From contig NZ_CP016452.1 of assembly GCF_001713395.1 (NCBI RefSeq), positions 434,001 through 498,000 of the forward strand: DNA of 64,000 nucleotides. The letters run 5' to 3'. Of this stretch, positions 35,048 through 44,248 are shown piece after piece. Below the pieces are notes generated by a model. The model worked only from the letters and a program-made list of their open reading frames with translations, did no database searches and had not been told where the DNA came from. The stretch is from Sinorhizobium sp. RAC02. GTDB lineage: Bacteria > Pseudomonadota > Alphaproteobacteria > Rhizobiales > Rhizobiaceae. Made by a program: the position numbers and the translations under genes. Within the stretch, counting starts at the first letter, position 1. The number at the start of each line of letters is the position of its first letter.

Positions 35048-36151
35048 AAATGGAACTGGCAGAATGCCGACTGGCCAAATTTCAGGTACGACGCTGCAAG
35101 TCTGGTACCGTTGGAGCAAAAATTCCTGCAGTCCGCCGGCGAGGTCATTGGTGCCGTTCGGCATTTCAACGAGGATGACAGCAACCAACTTCGCATTGAG
35201 TTGCTAAGCGACGAGGCGGTTAAGACCTCAGAGATCGAGGGTGAGTTTCTGGACCGCGTAAGTGTCCAGTCATCACTCCGCCGGCAGTTCGGGCTCAACG
35301 CCGATGATAGACAGGTTCGTCCCCAAGAGCGGGGGATCGCCGAGATGATGGCGGATGTCTATCGAAACTGGCAGGTGCCGCTGCGGCATGAGGGATTGTT
35401 CCACTGGCACTCAATGTTGATGGCCGGAAATCGATACATTGAAACGATTGGTGCTTACCGCAAGCATGAAGACGCCATGCAGATCGTGTCAGGTCGATTG
35501 GATAAGCCCACAATCCATTTCGAGGCTCCTCCGTCTCGTCAGGCTGCCATTGAGATGGAGACCTTCATCACATGGTTCAATCAATCCAGGCCAAGTGGAC
35601 AGACGCCACTTCAAGCTTTGACGCGTGCAGCGGTAGGCCATCTTTACTTTGAAAGCATCCATCCGTTCGAGGATGGCAACGGTCGAATTGGGCGCGCGCT
35701 CGCCGAAAAATCCCTGGCACAAAACATTGGGCAACCAAGCCTCATTTCCCTCGCCTTTACGATCGAGAAGAGCCGGAAGTCCTACTATTCCGAGCTTGAG
35801 CGGCACCAACGCACGCTTGATATCACCGATTGGGTTATTTTCTTTTCAGAGACGATCCTGGATGCTCAACGCGCAACGCTTGAGCGCATAGATTTCTTCG
35901 TTCAGAAAGCAAAATTCTACGACCGTTTTAGAGATCGCCTGAACGAGCGGCAGGAAAAGGTGGTCGCGCGCATCTTCAAGGAAGGTACAGCAGGCTTCAA
36001 GGGCGGCCTAAGTGCAGAAAACTACATCTCGATCACAAACACATCACGCGCAACAGCGACACGCGACCTACAGCAGCTCGTGGAGATTGGTGTCCTCATG
36101 CGTACGGGTGAACGTCGGCATACCCGTTACTCGCTGTCGTTGCAGAAATAA
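35045..36151 (+). CDS. Fic family protein with C-terminal winged helix
   Basis: The 368-residue protein has an N-terminal Fic_N/DUF4172-like domain, an inhibitory-helix motif TSEIEG (61-66), the complete Fic active site HPFEDGNGRIGR (206-217), and a C-terminal winged-helix domain (KGGLSAENYISITNTSRATA then TRDLQQLVEIGVLMRTGERR). Fic enzymes transfer AMP from ATP onto hydroxyl groups of target proteins; the SxxxEG helix in the same chain keeps class II members inactive until relieved. The gene stands alone between IS fragments. There is no antitoxin gene, consistent with the built-in inhibitory helix. Confidence 0.93.
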   Translation: MKWNWQNADWPNFRYDAASLVPLEQKFLQSAGEVIGAVRHFNEDDSNQLRIELLSDEAVKTSEIEGEFLDRVSVQSSLRRQFGLNADDRQVRPQERGIAEMMADVYRNWQVPLRHEGLFHWHSMLMAGNRYIETIGAYRKHEDAMQIVSGRLDKPTIHFEAPPSRQAAIEMETFITWFNQSRPSGQTPLQALTRAAVGHLYFESIHPFEDGNGRIGRALAEKSLAQNIGQPSLISLAFTIEKSRKSYYSELERHQRTLDITDWVIFFSETILDAQRATLERIDFFVQKAKFYDRFRDRLNERQEKVVARIFKEGTAGFKGGLSAENYISITNTSRATATRDLQQLVEIGVLMRTGERRHTRYSLSLQK

Positions 36152-36181
36152 ATCTGCTGCCAAAGCAATGAATTTCACTAG

Positions 36182-37367
36182 CACTACTTTGGCAGATTCG
36201 GGCAAGGCTGGTTTGAGATGATTTGTGCTCTCTTCGTTGGGGGCGCGATATGGCAGATTGGGATACGGAGCTTTCGACCTTTTTGCAGCCATTTCTGGAC
36301 AAGCTCGGACACAAGAAGCGGCGACAGATGTGCCCTCTTTACGTCTCCGGGCTCATTGGTCCCGGTGACCGCAAGAGTATCGAGCCGATGGCGGAACGGT
36401 TTGCTCCAGGCCAGTACGACCGCCTGCACCATTTCATTTCCGATGGCCTTTGGAATGCTGTTCCTCTTGAGACCGAGCTTGCGCTGCAGGCGGACAGGAT
36501 CGTTGGCGCGTTAGATGCGTTTCTGGTGATCGATGATACCGGCCTTCCCAAGAAAGGCGACCAATCGGTCGGGGTCGCGCCGCAATACGCTTCGATGCTG
36601 GGCAAGAGGGCAAATTGCCAGACGCTGGTGTCGGTGACGCTTGCGCGAGACGAGGTTCCCGTTCCGGTTGGCTTGCGTCTGTTTTTGCCCGAGAGCTGGA
36701 CCAGCGACACGGAGCGGATGGCCAAGGCCGGGGTTCCCGATGCCATGCGGACATCTCGCACGAAGCCGGAGATCGCTCTTAACGAGATCGATCGGTTGAT
36801 CGCGGCTGGTGTCCGGTTTGGCACAGTGCTGGCTGACGCAGGCTACGGCCTGTCGGCGACCTTCCGCCAGGGGCTAAGTGGACGTGGCCTCACCTGGGCG
36901 GTCGGCATCCCCAAGCATCAAAAGGTCTATCCCCATGATGTCGAATTGATCTTTCCCATCTCCGGTCATGGTCGCCCACGCAAGCATCCGATCCCCGACA
37001 TTCTGTCGGTTGCGGCCGAAACGGTGTTAGCACCTGCAAATTGGAAAAAGGTCAGTTGGCGCCGTGGCACGAAAGGCCGCCTCGCGGCACGCTTTGCCGC
37101 ATTGCGCATCCGGATCGCCGACGGCACGCCCCAGCGCATTCTCGACAAGGGACAGCAACACATGCCGGGCGAGGAAGCCTGGCTGGTTGGCGAGTGGCGA
37201 TCAAACGATGAGCGCAAATACTACCTGTCCAACTTGCCGGCTAACGCCACGTTGAAAGCGCTGGCGGCCGCCATCAAGGCGAGATGGGTTTGTGAGCAAG
37301 CGCATCAGCAGATGAAAGAGGAACTCGGCCTCGACCACTTCGAAGGCCGATCATGGCAAGGACTACA
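36182..37367 (+). mobile_element. IS701-family element, copy 2 (3' end deleted)
   Basis: The left end at 36182 (flank CTAG) and the sequence to 37367 match copy 3 with no difference I could find. The match stops within the codons for WQGL, where the complete copy continues HRHALMTM; here the frame runs on through antisense of a permease gene to 37941. The right terminal repeat is missing. The transposase start is ATG 36250. It interrupts and truncates the FecCD-type permease gene on its right. Confidence 0.92.
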
Positions 37368-37857
37368 ACAGGAACGATACGGCAAGGCCCGCGAGGATGA
37401 GGCGCTCCGGCCCATAGCCTTGCGTTCGGCGGATGAGGATGAGGACGACGGCGGTTGCGCACATGCCGCCGACGAAGGCGGCAAGCGGCAGGGTGAAGAC
37501 GCCGATGCGGTCGCCGATCCGCGTGATGACCGCGACCGCGCCCGCTGCCGCCCCGGCCGAGAGGCCGAAGAGGAAGGGGTCGGCGAGGTCGTTGCGCGTG
37601 ACGGTCTGGAGCAGGAGGCCGATCACGCCGAGCCCCGCGCCAACCGCGATCGCGAGGATCGCGCGCGGCAGGCGAAGGCCTACCACGATCCGGTCGATCG
37701 GCCCCGCATCGCCGGAAGCAAATCCCAGCGCGCGGGCGAGCGATGTGACGACATCGGCAAACGGGATGACGGTCGACCCGTAGACGACCGAGGCCGCAGC
37801 CAGCGCCGCGATGGCGAGAAGGGCCGCCGCGGCGCCGATGACGAAACGATGCGGCAC
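37363..37857 (-). pseudogene. Truncated FecCD/BtuC-type permease
   Basis: The 164 residues left begin normally (MPHRFVIGAAAALLAIAALA) and include the family signature GLRLPRAILAIAVGAGLGVI and LLQTVTRNDLADPFLFGLSA. The protein should be about 330-350 residues; it ends at GLAVSFLL with a stop created by the IS701 junction. About five of ten membrane segments remain, so it cannot form the transport channel. It lies two bases after the binding-protein gene in a cobalamin-regulated operon. Confidence 0.88.
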
Positions 37858-37859
37858 GA

Positions 37860-38807
37860 TCAGAAGGCTTCCGGGTGGAGCGCCTTGGCGATCTTGTCTA
37901 TGGCCGTGATATTGTCGGGGCCGGGCGTCAGTTCTTCGTAGCGCAACGCTACGAAGCGCTCGTTCTTCACGGCGTTCGTCTCCTTCATGGCGGGGTGTGC
38001 CTTCAGGAAGTCGAGGAGCTTTGCGTAGCCGCTGCCGTCCTGGTAATCGAGCAGGACGAGGAACTCGGGATTGCGGGCGGCGACGGTTTCCCAGTCCGTA
38101 TTGCCCCAGCTCGTCTCCATGTCCTCCATGATGTTCTTGCCGCCGGCCGCCGTGATCATCGCCGTGGTGATGGCGTATTTGCCCGCGGTGAACGGCTTGT
38201 CGCTCCCGGAATCGTAGAGGAACACGCGGGTGCCACTCCTGTCGCCGACCTTCTTCTCGACATCGACGAGCTGCGCCTTCCAGCCTTCGACGAGCGCGTT
38301 CGCCTCGGCCTCCTTGCCGAAGATCTTGCCGAGCTTTTCCATGTCGGCGTAGAGCAGGTCCATCGAGGCTGCCGCCCGATCTTTTTGCAGATGGACGCAG
38401 CTTTCGGTGAGAACCAGCGTCTTGATGTCGTTGCCGGCGAGCGTGTCGGGCGTCACCTCGCCGCCAGGCTTCATGCCCTAATACCAGCCGGCGAAGAAGA
38501 AGTCCGGATCTGCGGCGACGAGGTTCTCCATCGTTGGATATTTGGGGGCGAGTTCGGGGATCGAGCCCTGCTCCTTTTTGTACGCGTCGTCGGTCTTGTA
38601 CCAGCCGGTGATGCCGGTCACGCCGACGATGGAAGGCTGAAGGCCGAGCGCGAAGGCCATCTTGGCCATGTTGATGTCGTGGATCACCGCTCGCTTCGGT
38701 GCGGCGTCGAAGGTCACCGGCGTGCCGCAGCTATCGACCGTGACGGGGAAGGCGAGGGCGGCAGAGGCCGCCAGCGAGAAGAGGGAGGCGAGGATCAGGC
38801 GTTTCAT
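37860..38807 (-). pseudogene. BtuF/FepB-type periplasmic binding protein interrupted by an in-frame TAG
   Basis: The gene starts with a signal peptide (MKRLILASLFSLAASAALAF) and a periplasmic-binding domain (FDAAPKRAVIHDINMAKMAF). After PDFFFAGWY comes TAG at 38478-38480; the same frame then continues GMKPGGEVTPDTLAGNDIKT, SCVHLQKDRAAASMDLLYAD and so on to 37860 with full family similarity. The two halves are co-linear in one frame, so the cause is a single nonsense change, not a frameshift. An internal ATG follows the stop by one codon but would make a protein without signal peptide. Confidence 0.88.
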
Positions 38808-39601
38808 GGAGAGGCTCCGGTGCTGCGGGTGAGAGGGATGTCGAAGATGGTAAGCTGGCGGTCCTCGTGCGGATGGGGCAGGCGCAAGAGATCGATGCCG
38901 AAGACATCGCGCACGACATGCCGGTCGAGCGTCTCCTCCACCGGCCCGCAGGCGACAAGCGCGCCCTGCTTCAGCACCGCGATCCGCGTGGCAAAGCCTG
39001 ACACAAGGTGAAGGTCGTGCAGAACCGCAACGATAGTGAGGCCGAGGTCTGCCACCAGCGCGAGAAGCGCGCCGCGGGCGCGGGGATCAAGATGGTTCGT
39101 CGGCTCGTCGAGGAAGAGGATGCGCGGCTCCTGGGCAAGCGCGCGTGCGATCTGCGCCCGCTGCCGCTCACCGCCCGAAAGCGATCCCATTTCGCGACCG
39201 GCAAGGGAAAGCAATTCCGTTCGCTCGAGCGCGTTCCGGATGATGGCGGCCTCCTCCGGGCCCGGTCGGCGTGCCGCGTGCGGTATGCGGCTGAGGGCCA
39301 CATAGTCGCGCACGCATATGCGATGGTCGGGCTGGTCCGCCTGCCCGACCACGGCGACCACGCGGGCGCGTTCGGCGGGACGCATTGCGTCAAGCGGTGT
39401 GCCGAACAGGTTCACGGTCCCGGTGGTGGGTTTCAGCGTGCCGGCGAGCATGCGCAGCAGCGTGGTCTTGCCCGCGCCGTTCGGGCCGATGATGGCGAGG
39501 CGGTCGCACGCTTTGACGTCGAGCGACACGCCGCCGAGAAGGCGGTCGCCGGAGCGGATCTCGTAGGTTAGCCCTTGCGCGGAAAGGACGCAGCCGCTCA
39601 T
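38804..39601 (-). CDS. FecE/BtuD-type ABC transporter ATP-binding protein
   Basis: The 265-residue protein has Walker A GPNGAGKTT (39-47), signature LSGGERQRAQIARAL, Walker B ILFLDEPTNHLD and H-loop VLHDLHL, typical of siderophore/cobalamin importer ATPases. The ATG at 39601 overlaps the stop of the DUF1636 gene and its own stop overlaps the binding-protein start. The gene itself is intact, but its binding protein and permease partners are both broken. Confidence 0.92.
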   Translation of the reverse strand: MSGCVLSAQGLTYEIRSGDRLLGGVSLDVKACDRLAIIGPNGAGKTTLLRMLAGTLKPTTGTVNLFGTPLDAMRPAERARVVAVVGQADQPDHRICVRDYVALSRIPHAARRPGPEEAAIIRNALERTELLSLAGREMGSLSGGERQRAQIARALAQEPRILFLDEPTNHLDPRARGALLALVADLGLTIVAVLHDLHLVSGFATRIAVLKQGALVACGPVEETLDRHVVRDVFGIDLLRLPHPHEDRQLTIFDIPLTRSTGASP

Positions 39602-39957
39602 CCGGCGAGCCCTCCGATATGCGGGATGCGGGCGAGCGTCTTGCCGCGCAGTCCGGCCGGCCGCTGGCCCTCGTTGCACCAACCGTCCGGAAGGTCGCGG
39701 TACTGGCGCCCGAGGGCCAGCTGGGCGTCCACGTCCCTTGCCGGATCGATGTCGCCGAAGAGGAATGTGGCCTTTGAGGCGGCGGTGAAGGCGACAGCGA
39801 GCGGCCGCTCGCAACCCGCAAGGCAGGCCACGGTATCGACGCGAAAGCCGCCGGCGGTCGCATGGAGCGCAAGACGGGCCGTACGGTCCGACGCGGCTGC
39901 GCCGGCCCGGCAGAGGCTGCACACGACGATGGCGTAGGCGGCAGGCGTTTCGGTCAT
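39598..39957 (-). CDS. DUF1636 family small metal-binding-type protein
   Basis: The 119-residue protein has a VVCSLCRAG motif at the N-terminus and VACLAGCERP further on, giving four cysteines in a thioredoxin-like [2Fe-2S] ferredoxin pattern, which is the DUF1636 family layout. These genes often accompany cobalamin-related loci. It is the first gene after the cobalamin riboswitch. Its role in B12 or cobalt handling is not established. Confidence 0.82.
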   Translation of the reverse strand: MTETPAAYAIVVCSLCRAGAAASDRTARLALHATAGGFRVDTVACLAGCERPLAVAFTAASKATFLFGDIDPARDVDAQLALGRQYRDLPDGWCNEGQRPAGLRGKTLARIPHIGGLAG

Positions 39958-40061
39958 GTCATCCTTCGGCGAAAGGGCGCTGGAGAAGGATGATCGGCCA
40001 TCGCGCGATGAAGCGGGAAGGCGTCACAACGCTCCCCGGCACACCCCGTCCGGTTGCTGTG

Positions 40062-40245
40062 TCGGATGACGGCAGGTCTCCTGGCTCGCGGGTCGAAGGG
40101 CTTGCCGGCCTTCCCGGTCGTTGGACCAGTGGCAGATATGACAAGACCTCACCGCTTACAGTTGCGGGGGCAGCCACGGTTTCGGCCCCGTTCGGGTCGT
40201 CCTCACCGTGTTCCCTATTTATCCCTCCGGCTTTGCCTCGGGAAC
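40062..40245 (-). promoter_or_regulatory. Cobalamin riboswitch
   Basis: Read on the minus strand the segment contains the conserved core GCTGCCCCCGCAACTGTAAG (40151-40175 region) and, closer to the gene, the B12 box AGCCAGGAGACCTGCCGTC (40068-40086), with paired stems in between. This is the adenosylcobalamin riboswitch consensus. It lies about 105 bases before DUF1636 and would shut down the uptake operon when cobalamin is abundant. The 5' limit is approximate. Confidence 0.93.
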
Positions 40246-40294
40246 CGTCGGCCCCCAGATAGGGGCCGATCGGAATGCCTGTCAAGCGGCGGCC

Positions 40295-41500
40295 TCACGC
40301 GGCCCGCCGATCCCAGCTTGAAAACGGATCCGCGAGATTGCGCCACAATTCCGGCTTGAACGTATCGCCGTCGATCAGGCAGGCGTCGAGTTCCGCGCGA
40401 ATTTTCGCTTCGTCCATGGGGTCGGCGCCGATGAAGACGATCTCCTGCCGGCGATCCCCCCAGACGGGGTCTAGATAGGGTTGCATCATCCGGGTAAAGC
40501 CGGAATCGCTCGGCCATTGCTCCTTCGGTACGGATGACCACCACAGCCCCATTTTTCCGGTGCGCACGAGTGCTCCCGCCTGGCTGATCTCGCCCACGTA
40601 ATGCGGCCGTGTCGCCAGCCAGAAGAAGCCCTTTGCCCGAACGACGCCGGGCCAGGAGCGGTCGATGAAGCTCTGGAACCGCATGGGGTCGAATGGCCGT
40701 TTCGCGCGGTAGACGAAGGAGCGGATGCCGTATTCCTCTGTTTCGGGGACATGGTCCTTGAAACCGTGAAGTTCCTTGAACCACAGCGGATGCTGCTCGG
40801 CCTTCTCGAAGTCGAAGCGACCTGTTCCGAGCACATCTTTCAGGTCGACCTTGCCGAAGTCGGCTTCGATGAGCCTGGCGTCCGGATTGAGCGAAACGAT
40901 GATCTTGCACGCGGCGTCCCGCTCGTCGGGTGTGGCTATCCCGATCTTGTTCAGCACTACGACATCGGCGAACTCGATCTGCTCTACCAGCAGGTCGACC
41001 AACGTCCGATCGTCGCCATCGCCGGCAGTCTCGCCGCGATCACGGAGGAAATCGGCCGAGCTGTAATCCTTCAGGAGATTGGCGGCATCGACCACCGTCA
41101 CCATCGTGTCGAGCCTGGCGACGTCGGAGAGGCTCATCCCGTTCTCGTCGCGGAAATCGAATGTGGCGGCAACGGGAAGCGGTTCGGCAATGCCGGTCGA
41201 TTCGATGAGCAGATAGTCGAAGCGGTCCTGCTCTGCGAGCGCCCGCACCTCCGTCAGCAGGTCGTCACGGAGCGTGCAACAGATGCAGCCATTGGTCATC
41301 TCGACAAGTTGTTCCTGCGTGCGCGAAAGATTGGCGCCGCCATCACGCACCAGCGCGGCATCGATGTTGACCTCGCTCATGTCGTTGACGATGAGCGCAA
41401 CGCGCAGTCCGTCGCGATTGGCGAGGATGTGGTTGAGCAGCGTCGTCTTGCCGGCGCCGAGGAAGCCGGAGAGGACGGTGACGGGGAGTTTTTTTGCCAT
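40295..41500 (-). CDS. COG0523 (CobW/ZigA-type) GTPase metallochaperone
   Basis: The 401-residue protein has Walker [10 protein letters not shown] (12-20), the metal motif GCICCT (C72, C74, C75), the [10 protein letters not shown] switch region, NKIG for guanine recognition, and a C-terminal CobW domain ([20 protein letters not shown]). COG0523 proteins with CxCC deliver zinc to client enzymes under zinc starvation. Its Zur-like box and neighbour zur argue for zinc rather than cobalt, although a cobalamin riboswitch lies downstream of its end. Confidence 0.9.
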   Translation of the reverse strand: MAKKLPVTVLSGFLGAGKTTLLNHILANRDGLRVALIVNDMSEVNIDAALVRDGGANLSRTQEQLVEMTNGCICCTLRDDLLTEVRALAEQDRFDYLLIESTGIAEPLPVAATFDFRDENGMSLSDVARLDTMVTVVDAANLLKDYSSADFLRDRGETAGDGDDRTLVDLLVEQIEFADVVVLNKIGIATPDERDAACKIIVSLNPDARLIEADFGKVDLKDVLGTGRFDFEKAEQHPLWFKELHGFKDHVPETEEYGIRSFVYRAKRPFDPMRFQSFIDRSWPGVVRAKGFFWLATRPHYVGEISQAGALVRTGKMGLWWSSVPKEQWPSDSGFTRMMQPYLDPVWGDRRQEIVFIGADPMDEAKIRAELDACLIDGDTFKPELWRNLADPFSSWDRRAA

Positions 41501-41513
41501 TCAGTTTCCCTTT

Positions 41514-41533
41514 TATGATATAACATAACATTT
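41514..41533. promoter_or_regulatory. Candidate Zur box upstream of the COG0523 gene
   Basis: TATGATATAACATAACATTT is AT-rich in a GC-rich background and contains ATAACAT half sites arranged as an imperfect dyad, the type seen in alphaproteobacterial Zur boxes (ATGTTATA-TATAACAT). It sits 14 bases before the COG0523 ATG, between that gene and zur. Zinc-responsive repression is inferred. Confidence 0.55.
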
Positions 41534-41571
41534 TGCTGTGAAAAACGTCTATACTGCGTTTTATATCCGGA

Positions 41572-41985
41572 TCAGTGGCAGTTAGCGCATAGTCCGTGAA
41601 CTTCTATTGTGGTGGCCCGGATTTTGAAGCCGCTGCTTCTGGCGTACTTAACCAATGCATCCTCGACCTTTCGATCATGGAACTCATTGACTTTGCCGCA
41701 GGCCTCGCAGATCTCGAACGCCGTGATGCGGGGATGAATCTGCCCCTGCCGGGAATGGCAACAGACGACGAAGGCATTCATGCTTTCCAGGCGATGCACC
41801 CGCCCATGTTCCAGGAGCTTTTCGAGGGCGCGGTAGACTTGCAACGGCGCTTTCAGGCCTTGGCCGCGCAAGCGATCGAGAATGGTGTAGGCGCTGAGCG
41901 GCTGTCCGGACGATTCCAGTACAGAGAGGACGAGGCCCTGGTTCTTCGTCAGCTTCAGTTCGTGCGGTTGAGCCATCTGCGACAT
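41572..41985 (-). CDS. zur: Zur, zinc uptake regulator (Fur family)
   Basis: The 137-residue protein has the Fur-family winged helix (KLTKNQGLVLSVLESSGQPL; QVYRALEKLLEHGRVHRLES), a CCHSRQG segment, and two CxxC structural zinc sites (CEAC and CANC), followed by a terminal His. The HHDHxH iron-sensing region of Fur is replaced, matching Zur. I chose ATG 41985 with GGAG upstream; the frame is open to 42048. Its location within aztABCD and COG0523 genes supports zinc sensing. Confidence 0.9.
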   Translation of the reverse strand: MSQMAQPHELKLTKNQGLVLSVLESSGQPLSAYTILDRLRGQGLKAPLQVYRALEKLLEHGRVHRLESMNAFVVCCHSRQGQIHPRITAFEICEACGKVNEFHDRKVEDALVKYARSSGFKIRATTIEVHGLCANCH

Positions 41986-42051
41986 TGCCATCTCCGAGAA
42001 CAGGTGGGTGGTCCGGACCCCTGGATTTGGGCCGGGCCACCGCTTCAACCT

Positions 42052-43287
42052 TTAGTGCGATGCGCCAGAGCCGCCAACGGCGACGATCGAGAAAGGCTGG
42101 CCTCCAACAGGAATGGTGCGTTCTTCCTTCAACGTTTCCGGGTCGATGATGCGGACGAGTGAATGCCGGGGGTCCGTGATCGCGATCTGGCCGTCGGCAA
42201 CGGCAAGGCGCGGGCGGGGGTCACGCCAATGGCCGTCCTTGCTGTAGGGTACCGTCACTCTTGAATGGCGGTCTATTTCGCCGTTGACCACATCCAGAAC
42301 ACTCAGGAATCCGTCCTCGGTGAGGATGTATGCATTGCGTGGATTGGCCGGGTCGAGCGCGAAGTCCACACGCCGGGTCGGAAGCTCTACGAGGCGGTAA
42401 GGCTCCTTGCTGTCGGGATCGATCAGCACGACCTTGTCCTCACCGTAGTTGCCGAGGAAGAACTGCATGGCCTTGCCGCCGAGAAGGGTGCCGGTATACC
42501 CCTCGGGCAGGCTCTCGGAATAGGCCAGCATCTCGAGTTTTGGACCGTCGAGGCCGCCCGGCCGGGCGACGAGCACGCCTTCCTTGCAGCCGAAGGCGAC
42601 GAGCCTCGCCGAGGTCGCCTCGCCGTGCAGGTCGGTGCAGGTGGCGACCTCGCCCACCTGCTGGCCGTTTTCGTCGAGAACCCTCAGGCCTATGCGGGGC
42701 GGCAGCGCGTCGGGCTTCACCTCCGCCTTCGTGTCGGGAACGGAGACGAGGACATATCGGCCCATCGTCACAGCCACTCCGTGATGCGGCGCAGTCGTGT
42801 CGACCGTGCGGATGTCCGCTTTGCCTTCGAGAAGCGCGTCTTCCTGAACGATCTCGGCCTTGCCACCCCGGTCATAGAACAGCGCCACTTCGCCGCCATG
42901 TGAAACGACATGGGCAGGCCGTTCGCCCTCGAAGGTTATGGGCAGAAGCGTGGGGTCCGAGACTTCCAGGTCGCGGTGATCGCCGTGGTCGGAGAAATCG
43001 ATGCCGGTGCTGATCGCGTGGATGACGCCCGCCTCGCCCTGTGCGGCGAAAATAGTGCGACCTGAGGCGCTTGTCGTCAGCGCCGCATAGCCCTTGAGAT
43101 CATAGCGTCCGAGTTCCTTGCCGCTTTCCAGACCGATTGCGCGCACGACGGGTTGTGTGTGGTCGGCGACGAACAGCCGCCACGCTTCCTTCGTCTCGTG
43201 ATCGTCGGCAAACGCATGAGGCGCAGCCAAGGCGAGCGTAAGGGCTGCGGCAGCCATCAGGCGACTACGGGTTTGGTTCAAGCCCAT
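42052..43287 (-). CDS. aztD: AztD-like periplasmic zinc metallochaperone (beta-propeller)
   Basis: The 411-residue protein has a signal peptide (ending near APHAFA), then repeated beta-blade sequences (WRLFVADHTQPVVRAIGLES; ALTTSASGRTIFAAQGEAGV) and many histidines (STGIDFSDHGDHRDLEV; TVDTTAPHHGV). This matches AztD, the periplasmic chaperone that hands zinc to AztC. ATG 43287 follows an AAAGGA site. It diverges from aztABC over a region with two Zur-like boxes; zur lies just downstream of its end. Confidence 0.82.
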   Translation of the reverse strand: MGLNQTRSRLMAAAALTLALAAPHAFADDHETKEAWRLFVADHTQPVVRAIGLESGKELGRYDLKGYAALTTSASGRTIFAAQGEAGVIHAISTGIDFSDHGDHRDLEVSDPTLLPITFEGERPAHVVSHGGEVALFYDRGGKAEIVQEDALLEGKADIRTVDTTAPHHGVAVTMGRYVLVSVPDTKAEVKPDALPPRIGLRVLDENGQQVGEVATCTDLHGEATSARLVAFGCKEGVLVARPGGLDGPKLEMLAYSESLPEGYTGTLLGGKAMQFFLGNYGEDKVVLIDPDSKEPYRLVELPTRRVDFALDPANPRNAYILTEDGFLSVLDVVNGEIDRHSRVTVPYSKDGHWRDPRPRLAVADGQIAITDPRHSLVRIIDPETLKEERTIPVGGQPFSIVAVGGSGASH

Positions 43288-43383
43288 CTGGGATCCTTTC
43301 CGGGTGTCGAAACGCGCTAACATAACAATCGGGCGGCGCTCTCTTTCCCTGTTCCGGTTGGAAAGACGCCTCACTCAATGAAA

Positions 43384-43428
43384 AACGTTATTACATTACT
43401 TTCCATTTGACGAACGTAATAACATTAC
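43384..43428. promoter_or_regulatory. Tandem Zur-like operators between aztD and aztABC
   Basis: AACGTTATTACATTAC (43384-43399) and AACGTAATAACATTAC (43413-43428) differ at two positions and are spaced 29 bp start to start. The second contains the perfect dyad GTAAT-AAC-ATTAC. They lie in the only AT-rich stretch between the divergent genes, so both promoters could be repressed by Zur with zinc. No -35/-10 boxes were assigned. Confidence 0.7.
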
Positions 43429-43459
43429 CTATCCAGTCGGTGTCAACCCCGGAGTGGCC

Positions 43460-44248
43460 ATGACCGATACCTGCCTGCGCTTCGACAATCTGACCCTCGG
43501 CTATCACGGCCGTGCGGCCGTTCACCACCTCTCCGGTATGGTGAAACGCGGCTCTCTTACGGCAGTCGTTGGCGCCAACGGGTCCGGCAAGTCGACGCTC
43601 ATGAAGGGTATCGCGGGTATCTTGAAGCCGATTGGTGGCCAGTGCCGGTCGACTGCCGGACGGCTCGCTTACCTTCCGCAGCAGTCGGAGCTCGACCGCA
43701 GTTTCCCGGCGCGGGTGATCGATCTTGTCTCGATGGGCCTGTGGCAAAGGCGCGGCCTGCTAGGGCGCACGAAGCGAGAGGACAGGGCCGATCTCACGCG
43801 CTGCCTCGACGCTGTCGGCTTGTCGGGTTTCGAGGCGCGTCCTCTCGACAGCCTGTCCGGGGGGCAGATGCAAAGGGCCCTGTTTGCCCGCACCATGCTC
43901 CAGGACGCGGACTTGATCCTGCTTGACGAACCGTTCAACGCCGTCGACGAGCGGACGATCCGGGATCTAACCGCTCTGATCAAGGCATGGGCCGCCGAAG
44001 GCCGGACGGTGCTCTGCGTTCTTCACGACCATGCGCTGGTGCGCGCGCATTTCCCGCAGACGTTGCTGATCGCCCGCCGGCTTGTCGGATTGGGGTCGAC
44101 GCCGGAGGTTCTCAGCCCGGACAACCTCTCCCGTGCCCGCGATTTCCACGAGGCCTGGGATGACGAGGCCGGCTGGTGCGATGTCGCGAGCGTCCATGAT
44201 CATGACCACGATCATGCGGACCACCAGAGAAGGGCGGCCCATGGTTGA
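43460..44248 (+). CDS. aztA: AztA-like zinc ABC transporter ATP-binding protein
   Basis: The 262-residue protein has Walker A GANGSGKST, signature LSGGQMQRALFAR, Walker B LILLDEPFNAVD and H-loop VLHDHAL, and a histidine-rich tail (HDHDHDHADHQ). This is the ZnuC/AztA class of manganese/zinc importers. GGAG precedes ATG 43460. Its end overlaps the permease gene by eight bases. The tail may buffer zinc in the cytoplasm; that is inference. Confidence 0.9.
   Translation: MTDTCLRFDNLTLGYHGRAAVHHLSGMVKRGSLTAVVGANGSGKSTLMKGIAGILKPIGGQCRSTAGRLAYLPQQSELDRSFPARVIDLVSMGLWQRRGLLGRTKREDRADLTRCLDAVGLSGFEARPLDSLSGGQMQRALFARTMLQDADLILLDEPFNAVDERTIRDLTALIKAWAAEGRTVLCVLHDHALVRAHFPQTLLIARRLVGLGSTPEVLSPDNLSRARDFHEAWDDEAGWCDVASVHDHDHDHADHQRRAAHG

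Noticed and set aside
36250..37941. A 572-codon frame joining IS701 transposase to a charged C-terminal half.
   Set aside because: After 37367 the sequence is antisense to a permease and a binding-protein gene; the tail is an accidental read-through of the IS junction.
38478..38480. The in-frame TAG as a recoded codon (pyrrolysine or other).
   Set aside because: Pyrrolysine use is restricted to a few lineages with PylBCD/PylT and periplasmic binding proteins are not known targets; the adjacent permease is also broken, so a nonsense mutation is simpler.
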